Assembly (NCBI GenBank): GCA_041487355.1
Contig: JBGPND010000269.1
Coordinates: 1-6,234 of the forward strand
DNA: 6,234 nucleotides
Reading direction: 5' to 3'
Source of the DNA: JAMXLO01 sp041487355
GTDB lineage: Bacteria; Pseudomonadota; Alphaproteobacteria; Acetobacterales; Acetobacteraceae
In this document: piece by piece, positions 1 through 4,700 of the stretch
Layout of the letters: each line of letters begins with the position of its first letter
Numbering within the stretch: position 1 is the first letter of the stretch
Translations under genes and position numbers: made by a program
The notes under the pieces: model-generated
The model's input: only the letters and a program-made list of their open reading frames with translations
The model's database searches: none
Told to the model about the DNA's origin: nothing

Positions 1-15
1 CAGCGCTCGCTTTTC

Positions 16-96
16 CCGTCATGGCCGGGCTTGTCCCGGCCATCCGTCGTGGCACGGTGCCACCACTGATGGCCGGGACAAGCCCGGCCATGACGG
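16..96. repeat. 81-bp nested palindrome made of two inverted REP-like units
   Basis: Bases 16-43 and 69-96 are perfect reverse complements (28 bp each). The 25-bp centre is itself a hairpin (GTGGCAC 49-55 against GTGCCAC 57-63) around the same symmetry point, base 56. Each outer arm is also a small palindrome: ATGGCCGGG and CCCGGCCAT flank a 5-nt centre at 21-43, and the mirror copy lies at 69-91. A weaker extension pairs CGCTC (4-8) with GAGCG (102-106). This is the architecture of paired REP units (BIME-like) in an intergenic region. The core motif is one I associate with alphaproteobacterial intergenic repeats; that attribution is from memory. No coding role is likely. Confidence 0.85.
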
Positions 97-162
97 CGAG
101 GGAGCGGCGACAAGAGTCAGCAGCAACGGCGGTTGGTATAATCCGCCATTTGTTCGTGGAGC

Positions 163-193
163 GGCGGGTTACGCCTTCGGCTAACCCGCCCTA
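163..193. repeat. Intergenic palindrome GGCGGGTTA..TAACCCGCC abutting the stop codon of the next gene
   Basis: GGCGGGTTA (163-171) is the perfect reverse complement of TAACCCGCC (182-190). Inside it, GCC (173-175) pairs with GGC (179-181), with one unpaired C at 172. The adjoining CTA (191-193) is the TAG stop, on the minus strand, of the pyruvate kinase remnant. It also looks like the continuation of this repeat type, which often reads GTAGGGCGGGTTA. A related partial pair, GGCGG (128-132) and CCGCC (143-147), lies nearby. On the minus strand the hairpin starts directly after the stop and could protect the transcript 3' end. It has no T-tract, so it is not a classical intrinsic terminator. 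Confidence 0.7.
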
Positions 194-571
194 CCAGGAA
201 CGCAAGGCACGCAGGCGCGAGGTCTTCTTCGACTGGTGTTCCACCATATGATGCAACAAGCCGCTGAGCGCGATAACTGCGCCGCCGACATTCGGGCCTT
301 TGTTGAGCATCACGCATTCGGCGCGCCCCGCTATCGCCGCATCGGTCATCTCGCCAAGCGACGACAGGCCGTGTCGCATCAACTCTCGCTGCAGTTCGCG
401 CAGATCGTGATGCCGGAACGCCAGATAATGCGCGAGGTTGCTGGCGCGGGCGGCGAATGCCGGTTGCCCGATATCCGGCTGCCATCGTTCGATCCGCAGG
501 GCTGCTTCCGCGGTTATCGACTGGCGAAGGTCGCGTAACGCTGTGAGCAATTCCACGCTGGCGTGCGACAT
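191..571 (-). CDS. Internally deleted long-form pyruvate kinase remnant (intact 126-aa ORF, no catalytic domain)
   Basis: Residues 1-73 resemble the helical N-terminal extension of the roughly 600-residue pyruvate kinases found in some Proteobacteria (motifs NLAHYLAFRHHDLRELQ at 45-61 and GLSSLG at 68-73). From residue 74 the sequence jumps to what I recognise as the C-terminal end of the same family: EMTDAAIAGRAECVMLNKGP (74-93), then a helix ending HQSKK..LRALRSW. The whole region expected between them is absent: the beta/alpha barrel with the catalytic lysine and the Mg-binding acidic residues. The reading frame is unbroken across the junction near base 352. ATG at 571 is preceded by GGAG (579-582) 7 nt upstream, so it may still be translated. 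It cannot be an active kinase. Most likely it is a decaying gene; a retained small protein is possible. Family assignment rests on recalled motifs. Confidence 0.75.
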   Translation of the reverse strand: MSHASVELLTALRDLRQSITAEAALRIERWQPDIGQPAFAARASNLAHYLAFRHHDLRELQRELMRHGLSSLGEMTDAAIAGRAECVMLNKGPNVGGAVIALSGLLHHMVEHQSKKTSRLRALRSW

Positions 572-573
572 AA

Positions 574-590
574 GTGATCTCCGCGATCAC
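574..590 (-). promoter_or_regulatory. Ribosome binding site within a small hairpin, upstream of the pyruvate kinase remnant
   Basis: On the minus strand GTGATC (590-585) and GATCAC (579-574) form a perfect 6-bp inverted repeat around a 5-nt centre. The Shine-Dalgarno GGAG (582-579) straddles the loop and stem, 7 nt before the ATG at 571. The element supports the start choice. It could modulate initiation or be a protein-binding dyad, but nothing in the sequence distinguishes these. Confidence 0.45.
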
Positions 591-680
591 GAGTCATAGT
601 CCAGCCTGCGATGCGACCGGCATGATGCTTTGATTACAACGGCCGCCGCTGCGGGCGGCAGACCTTGCGGTCGGCCGCTG

Positions 681-905
681 CTACAGCGAGTCCCCGAGCG
701 GCCGCCAATCCAGCAAATCCTCGGGCGCCTCGGCCCGCTTCCGATCCCATTCGGCGAGGCCCGATCGATGCCGGGCGACAGCCTTCGCCGCCACGTCCGG
801 CGAGGTCCAGCGACCGGAGCGGCGACCGGCAAAATGCACGAGCCACCGCCCCTGCACCTTCATCAGCCGGAGAATGCCTGCCGCGCTCGGATACTCGTAT
901 GCCAT
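681..905 (-). CDS. Small protein of unknown function (74 aa)
   Basis: This is a soluble-looking protein with no signal peptide or membrane segment. Residues 14-34 (LMKVQGRWLVHFAG..GRWTSP) look like a short beta-rich stretch. A helical stretch then contains AVARHRSGLAEWDR (42-55), and the C-terminus is rich in acid, Trp and Leu, ending DLLDWRPLGDSL. The Trp/Arg pattern and the ending feel like a conserved small alphaproteobacterial family, but I cannot name it and give no function. The ATG at 905 has only a distant purine-rich GAGAGG about 15 nt upstream. An internal ATG at residue 15 lacks a better site, so the start is uncertain. It lies 104 nt downstream of the permease stop and 109 nt upstream of the pyruvate kinase remnant, on the same strand as both. 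Confidence 0.6.
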   Translation of the reverse strand: MAYEYPSAAGILRLMKVQGRWLVHFAGRRSGRWTSPDVAAKAVARHRSGLAEWDRKRAEAPEDLLDWRPLGDSL

Positions 906-1009
906 CGGCGGTGTGTGGATCCTCTCGACTTCCGCTATGCCGGTAGGCCGGATGGTGCCGATAAAGTTGTAACTCGTCTAGTCTCAGCGGTAGCGGGTCC
1001 CGGCACCGT

Positions 1010-2242
1010 CTACTCGTATCTCAACGCCTCGATCGGCTGCAGGTGCGACGCTTTCCGCGCCGGGTAGAAGCCGAAGAAAATCCCCACACAAGCGGCAAAA
1101 CTGACGGCGACGAGCACCGATGCCGGATGCAGTGCGATGCGCCACCCTGCCCAGTGACCGACGGCGAACGAAGCGCCAATCCCCAACGCCACGCCGGCCA
1201 GGCCGCCGACCATCGACAGGGTCACCGCCTCCACCAGGAACTGGCTCAATATGTCGGAACCGCGCGCACCCACCGCCATGCGCAGGCCGATCTCGCGCGT
1301 CCGCTCGGTGACCGAGACCAGCATGATGTTCATGATGCCGATGCCGCCGACCAGCAGCGACACCGAGGCAACGGAGGCCAGCAACAGGGTCAGCACGCGC
1401 GAGGCCATCTGCTGCGCGGCGAACACGTCGGACAGGTTGCGTACCCAGAAATCGTCGTCCTCGTTCGGCTGCAGATGGTGGCGCTGGCGCAGCAGATCGT
1501 GGATCTGCTTCTCGGCGCCGGCCATGTCCGCGCCGTCACGCAGCTTGATCATGATGGCGGCGACCGCGCGCCGGTTCGCCTCGCTGGCGCCGAGCACCCG
1601 GTTGCGCGCGGTGGCGAGTGGCAGCATCACCACGTCGTCCTGATCGGTGCCCTGCATGCTCTGGCCCTTGCGCGCCAGAACGCCCACCACGGTGAACGGC
1701 ACCCGCTTGATCCGCACCATCTGACCGATCGGATCGGCGTTGCCGAACAAAGTGGTGGCGACGGTCTGGCCGAGCACCGCCACCTTCGCCGCCGCATCGT
1801 TTTCCGCCTGGGTGAACAGACGACCCTGCGCGACGGGCCAGTCGCGCGCGACGGCGAAGTCGGGCGGGCTGCCGAACACCACGGTGGACCAGTTGACGTT
1901 GCCGTAGATTACCTGCGCCGTGCCACGCACGCCTGGCACCGCGACGAGCACGTCGGGCACCTCGCGCACGATCGCCGTGGCGTCGTCCTCGGACAGTGTC
2001 ATCTGCGTGCCGAAACCGAGCCGCACGCCGCCTGAAGTGATCGCACCGGACACCGCGATCATCAGGTTCGAGCCGAGGCTGGCGATCTGCTCCGCGATCG
2101 TGGCCTCCGCGCCGGCCCCGACCGCGGTCATGGTGATCACCGAGCCAACGCCGATGACGATGCCGAGCATGGTCAGGGCACTGCGCAGCGCATTCAGCCG
2201 CAGCGCGTGCAGGGCAACGGCGATGGCGGCGAGCAGCTTCAT
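1010..2242 (-). CDS. MacB/FtsX-type ABC transporter permease
   Basis: This is the inner-membrane subunit of a type VII (MacB-like) mechanotransmission ABC system, 410 aa. The topology is typical: TM1 at about 22-43 following a short amphipathic N-terminus, a large periplasmic domain at about 45-280, then TM2 (about 284-310), TM3 (about 335-360) and TM4 (about 374-393). Family hallmarks are GIMNIMLVSVTERTREIGLR (302-321), followed by MAVGAR, and the end motif GFYPARKASHLQPIEALRYE (391-410). Start ATG 2242 overlaps the ATPase stop as ATGA. No strong Shine-Dalgarno is present, so translational coupling is likely. In E. coli MacB this domain follows the ATPase in one chain; here it is a separate gene. 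Known MacAB systems export macrolides, peptides, toxins or lipid-linked molecules via an outer-membrane channel. The substrate here is unknown. Confidence 0.95.
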   Translation of the reverse strand: MKLLAAIAVALHALRLNALRSALTMLGIVIGVGSVITMTAVGAGAEATIAEQIASLGSNLMIAVSGAITSGGVRLGFGTQMTLSEDDATAIVREVPDVLVAVPGVRGTAQVIYGNVNWSTVVFGSPPDFAVARDWPVAQGRLFTQAENDAAAKVAVLGQTVATTLFGNADPIGQMVRIKRVPFTVVGVLARKGQSMQGTDQDDVVMLPLATARNRVLGASEANRRAVAAIMIKLRDGADMAGAEKQIHDLLRQRHHLQPNEDDDFWVRNLSDVFAAQQMASRVLTLLLASVASVSLLVGGIGIMNIMLVSVTERTREIGLRMAVGARGSDILSQFLVEAVTLSMVGGLAGVALGIGASFAVGHWAGWRIALHPASVLVAVSFAACVGIFFGFYPARKASHLQPIEALRYE

Positions 2243-2961
2243 GCGGCATGTTCCAATGCCGCGACGCGCGGGTTCTCGACCGGCTCGTCGGCGATCACCC
2301 TGCCGTCGCGGAAGCGCAACAGCCGGCGGGCGAAATGCGCGATGTCCGCCTCGTGCGTCACCAGCACCACCGTGATGCCGCTTGCGTTGAACGTCTGAAA
2401 CAGCGCCATCACCTCGACCGAGGTCCGCGTGTCGAGCGCGCCGGTGGGCTCATCCGCGAGGATCAGCTTCGGGTCATTGACCAGTGCGCGCGCGATCGCC
2501 ACGCGCTGCTGCTGTCCACCCGAAAGCTGCGAGGGCTGGTGGAGAGCTCGGTCCGCCAGCCCGACATCGCCCAGTCGTGCCAGCGCGCGGCGATGGCGCT
2601 CGGCGGTGGGCACGCCGGCGTAGATCAGCGGCAGTTCGACATTCTCCAACGCGGAGCTGCGCGGCAGCAGATTGAAACCCTGGAAGACGAAGCCGACCAG
2701 ACGGTTGCGGATGGCGGCAAGCCGGTCGGATGGCTGATGGGAGACGTCCTGACCATCGAGCCGGTAGCGGCCGCTCGTCGGATTGTCCAGACAGCCCAGA
2801 ACATTCATGAAGGTGGACTTGCCGGAGCCGGACGGGCCCATGACCGCGACGAACTCGCCAGGTGCGATACGCACCGAGACGTCGTTCAGCGCAAGCAATG
2901 TCTGCGGGCCGAGCGTATAGGCCTTGGTGAGATGCTCGGTTTCGATGAGCCACCCGGCCAC
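2239..2961 (-). CDS. MacB/LolD-type ABC transporter ATP-binding protein
   Basis: This is a complete nucleotide-binding subunit of 240 aa. The Walker A is GPSGSGKST (42-50), the Q-loop glutamine is in VFQGFN (Q94), the signature is LSGGQQQRVAIARAL (146-160), the Walker B is LILADEP (166-172) with catalytic E171, the D-loop is GALD (174-177), and the switch histidine is H203 in VTHE. The phrase MNVLGCLD..PTSG just after Walker A is typical of the MacB/LolD/FtsE-like family. The start is GTG at 2961, 2 nt after the adaptor stop, with GAGG 8 nt upstream inside the end of the adaptor gene. It overlaps the permease by 4 nt. It powers the neighbouring permease and adaptor from the cytoplasmic face. 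All catalytic motifs look intact. Confidence 0.96.
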   Translation of the reverse strand: MAGWLIETEHLTKAYTLGPQTLLALNDVSVRIAPGEFVAVMGPSGSGKSTFMNVLGCLDNPTSGRYRLDGQDVSHQPSDRLAAIRNRLVGFVFQGFNLLPRSSALENVELPLIYAGVPTAERHRRALARLGDVGLADRALHQPSQLSGGQQQRVAIARALVNDPKLILADEPTGALDTRTSVEVMALFQTFNASGITVVLVTHEADIAHFARRLLRFRDGRVIADEPVENPRVAALEHAA

Positions 2962-2963
2962 GG

Positions 2964-4382
2964 CTACAGCCTCGGGCCGGTCGTCACACCTGGCGAACTT
3001 TGTAGCGCGGCCGGTGCGCCGGTGGGGGCCTCGCCGATGATCACCTGTGCGCCCGGATGTAGCGCGCCGTCGATCACCTCGGTGACGTTGCCGTCGCCGA
3101 TGCCGAGCTTGAGCTTCGCTTCAATGGGATGGAAGTTCGCACCAACCAGCCAGACGGAACCGGCATTGCCGGTGGGCGGAGCGCCGGTCGCCCCAGCCGG
3201 GCGATAGCGCAGCGCTGCGTTCGGGATCAGCAGCGCATCGTCGCGATGGTCGGTGATGACGCGCGTATTCGCCGTCAGTCCGGGAAGCAGCGCCAGATCG
3301 GGATTCGGCGCCGAGACCACGACGTCATAGGTGACGACGTTCTGCACCACCTGTGGCGCAATGCGGACCTGCTGCACGCTGCCCCGGAACACGCGGCCCG
3401 GATAGGCGTCGACGCTGAATGTCACCGTCTGGCCGACCTTCACTCCGCCGACATCCGCCTCGTCCACCGAGGCGTCCACCTGCATCTGGCTCAGGTCCTG
3501 CGCGATGGTGAAGATCAGCGGCGCCTGCAGGCTGGCAACGACGGTCTGGCCGACATCGACATTGCGCAGCACGACGGTGCCGTCGACCGGCGCGCGGATA
3601 TAGGTGTGATCGAGATTGACCTGCGCGGTGTCGAGCACCGCCTGCTTCTGGGCGATCTGCGCCTGCGCCATCGCCAGGTTGGCGCGTGCCACGCCGAACG
3701 CGGCCTGAGCCGAGGCGATGTTGGCCTGCTGCACCGCCTCCTGCGCCTGGGCGGTGTGCATCTGGGCGGCGGCCTGGTCGTAGATCGCCTGGGTGGTGTC
3801 ACGATCGGCAATGGTGCCGGCACCGGTCTCCGCCAGGCGCCGCGCACGGTCAGCGATGCGCCAGGAATCCTGCGCCGCAATGGACGCCTTCTGGGTCTGC
3901 GCCTTGAAACTCTCCAGCGTCGCGCGCGCGCTGTCGAGGTCGGCCTTGGCGCGCTCGGTGGTCGCCTGCTGCACGGCAACGTTGGCCATCGCAACCTGCA
4001 GATCCGCGCTCGCCTGCGCCACCTGGGTCTCGAACAGCGCCGGATCGATGCGGGCAACGAGCTGGCCTTTGCTGACCCGGCTGTTGAAATCGGCGTCGAG
4101 TTGCTTGATCTGGCCGGAGACCTGCGAGCCGACCTGCACGCTTCTCACCGGATTGACCGTGCCGGATGCGATGATCGAGGCGGTCACCGGGCCGCGCGTT
4201 ACGGTCGCGAGCCGGTAGGCGGGGTGGGCGGTGGTGCCGGACAGCAAGTATCCGGCGAGTCCGGTGGCGACGAGCAGGGTCAGCGCCACGGCGACGATCA
4301 GCTTGCGGCGATGCCGGGCGATCGCCGGCTTCGCCGATGTGGCTTCGTCAGTCAGCCGGCCGACCGGCAGGGGGATGTCCAT
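2964..4382 (-). CDS. MacA-like periplasmic adaptor (HlyD/RND membrane fusion family)
   Basis: This 472-aa adaptor would link the MacB-type permease to an outer-membrane channel. In order it shows a cytoplasmic N-terminus; one hydrophobic anchor (about 28-48, preceded by RHRRK); a split biotinyl/lipoyl-like domain (about 75-112, with VGSQVSGQI and KGQLVARID, and 258-295, with TYIRAPVDGTV); a long Ala/Gln-rich coiled-coil hairpin (about 113-257); a beta-barrel domain (about 297-375, LPGLTANTRV); and a membrane-proximal tail with a Gly/Pro-rich insert (394-408). The anchor has no lipobox cysteine, so it is probably retained as a signal anchor. ATG 4382 has GGGAG 8 nt upstream. The long hairpin is longer than I expect for short adaptors and suggests docking to a TolC-like partner, which is not in this window. 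Upstream lie an FNR-like box and two dyads. Confidence 0.94.
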   Translation of the reverse strand: MDIPLPVGRLTDEATSAKPAIARHRRKLIVAVALTLLVATGLAGYLLSGTTAHPAYRLATVTRGPVTASIIASGTVNPVRSVQVGSQVSGQIKQLDADFNSRVSKGQLVARIDPALFETQVAQASADLQVAMANVAVQQATTERAKADLDSARATLESFKAQTQKASIAAQDSWRIADRARRLAETGAGTIADRDTTQAIYDQAAAQMHTAQAQEAVQQANIASAQAAFGVARANLAMAQAQIAQKQAVLDTAQVNLDHTYIRAPVDGTVVLRNVDVGQTVVASLQAPLIFTIAQDLSQMQVDASVDEADVGGVKVGQTVTFSVDAYPGRVFRGSVQQVRIAPQVVQNVVTYDVVVSAPNPDLALLPGLTANTRVITDHRDDALLIPNAALRYRPAGATGAPPTGNAGSVWLVGANFHPIEAKLKLGIGDGNVTEVIDGALHPGAQVIIGEAPTGAPAALQSSPGVTTGPRL

Positions 4383-4390
4383 GTCCCGAT

Positions 4391-4423
4391 CTCCCGTCGG
4401 GCAACGGTCCGGCCCGACGGGAG
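4391..4423 (-). promoter_or_regulatory. 12-bp perfect inverted repeat covering the adaptor ribosome binding site
   Basis: CTCCCGTCGGGC (4391-4402) is the exact reverse complement of 4412-4423, with a 9-nt spacer. On the minus strand the proximal arm contains the adaptor's Shine-Dalgarno GGGAG (4395-4391). The element could be a DNA operator or an RNA hairpin occluding the ribosome binding site. If transcription begins at the predicted base 4419, the RNA stem is cut to 8 bp and covers only one base of the Shine-Dalgarno. That favours the operator reading, or a start further upstream. Confidence 0.6.
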
Positions 4424-4440
4424 TCAGGCTAATGCCTGTC
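4423..4440 (-). promoter_or_regulatory. 18-bp dyad over the predicted -10 region
   Basis: GTCAGGC (4423-4429) and GCCTGTC (4434-4440) form an inverted repeat with one mismatch around TAAT. It overlaps the predicted -10 hexamer and abuts the 12-bp repeat, a position suited to a repressor. No known regulator motif is recognised. Confidence 0.35.
4426..4431 (-). promoter_or_regulatory. Predicted -10 hexamer of the MacAB-like operon (TAGCCT)
   Basis: TAGCCT keeps the three most conserved -10 positions (T1, A2, T6). If the FNR-like box is centred at -41.5, the start falls at base 4419 and this hexamer lies exactly at -12 to -7, giving a 37-nt leader before the adaptor ATG. There is no separate -35 hexamer, as is usual for activator-dependent class II promoters. 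Confidence 0.4.
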
Positions 4441-4453
4441 AGCGTGGCGCGAA

Positions 4454-4467
4454 TTGATCCACGTCAA
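4454..4467 (-). promoter_or_regulatory. FNR/FixK-like box
   Basis: TTGATCCACGTCAA on the plus strand (TTGAC-N4-ATCAA on the minus strand) matches 9 of the 10 fixed positions of the TTGAT-N4-ATCAA consensus of the CRP/FNR family regulators FNR, FixK, Anr and DNR. Its centre is 78 bp upstream of the adaptor ATG. It lies in DNA that predates the transposon insertion, just 3' of the ABC-2 permease's original stop. Regulation by low oxygen or nitric oxide is an inference. Confidence 0.5.
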
Positions 4468-4476
4468 GCAGCGTGG

Positions 4477-4486
4477 TCAGGAACCC
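4477..4486. repeat. Target-site duplication, left copy (TCAGGAACCC)
   Basis: These ten bases directly next to the left terminal inverted repeat are identical to 4691-4700 directly next to the right one. The TCA here is the permease's former stop codon (TGA on the minus strand), now stranded 214 bp away. Confidence 0.85.
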
Positions 4487-4690
4487 CAGGGCAATCGAGT
4501 GAACGCCTGAAAGTCACTCGTCACCCCCGAAGTCTTTCGTCACCCCCGCGAAAGCGGGGGCCCAGCCCCTGGGCCCCCGCTTTCGCGGGGTGACGACTGA
4601 AAACACGAGCGGTGAAGACAGTACCAGGAGGCGCGGTGCGCGGACCTTCAGGTAATCGCCTGCCTTTCCATCATTCACTCGATTGCCCTG
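4487..4690. mobile_element. 204-bp MITE-like element, possibly ISAs1-family derived
   Basis: The ends CAGGGCAATCGAGTGAA (4487-4503) and its exact reverse complement (4674-4690) are perfect 17-bp terminal inverted repeats. After five mismatched bases GAAAG (4509-4513) and CTTTC (4664-4668) pair again at the same symmetry. A perfect 10-bp duplication flanks the element. It has no transposase ORF, so it would need a transposase in trans. From memory, CAGGG ends with 8-10-bp duplications fit the ISAs1 family; this is an inference. The interior holds a REP-like palindrome and no supported gene. The element sits between two exporter modules that would otherwise be 94 nt apart. Confidence 0.85.
4538..4595. 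repeat. REP-like GC-rich palindrome inside the MITE
   Basis: The left arm 4538-4565 and right arm 4569-4595 are reverse complements except for one extra C in the left arm; the loop is CCC. Each arm contains its own hairpin, CCCCCGC-GAAA-GCGGGGG on the left side. The type is common in alphaproteobacterial intergenic regions. A partial extra copy of the repeat edge, CGTCACCCCCG, lies at 4519-4529 and recurs at 4538-4548. It lies about 100 nt past the ABC-2 permease stop and has no T-tract, so it may block 3' exonucleases or pause RNA polymerase rather than terminate classically. Confidence 0.8.
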
Positions 4691-4700
4691 TCAGGAACCC
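4691..4700. repeat. Target-site duplication, right copy, containing the permease stop codon
   Basis: TCAGGAACCC is identical to 4477-4486 and abuts the right terminal inverted repeat. On the minus strand it encodes the last residues of the ABC-2 permease (part of Gly, then Ser) and its TGA stop, so duplication of the target preserved the C-terminus and stop. Confidence 0.85.

Noticed and set aside
137..142. Perfect TATAAT hexamer on the plus strand
   Set aside because: No -35-like hexamer lies 16-18 bp upstream, and no plus-strand gene follows; the bases are also part of a partial repeat (GGCGG..CCGCC).
1..200. A CRISPR array or second transposable element in the repeat-rich left edge
   Set aside because: The repeats are inverted pairs of different types with no regular spacers, and no flanking duplication was found around 16-96.
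642..672. Two small hairpins past the 74-aa gene stop (GACC-GCAA-GGTC and GCCGCC..GGCGGC on the minus strand) as a terminator
   Set aside because: The stems are only 4 and 6 bp, and no T-run follows; such pairings are common by chance in DNA this GC-rich.
988..1008. Hairpin just past the MacB-type permease stop as a terminator
   Set aside because: The stem is 4 bp plus 3-4 bp around a two-base mismatch, with no T-tract on the minus strand.
1043..2035. Long plus-strand open frame opposite the permease
   Set aside because: It is antisense to a gene with clear family motifs, rich in His/Arg/Ala as expected from a GC-rich shadow frame, and has no recognisable domain. The same applies to the long plus-strand frames at 2248-3207 and 3129-4457.
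4538..4595. REP-like palindrome as an intrinsic terminator for the ABC-2 exporter genes
   Set aside because: The stem is strong, but neither strand has a following T-tract, and it lies inside a recent insertion. An effect on transcription is possible but not shown.
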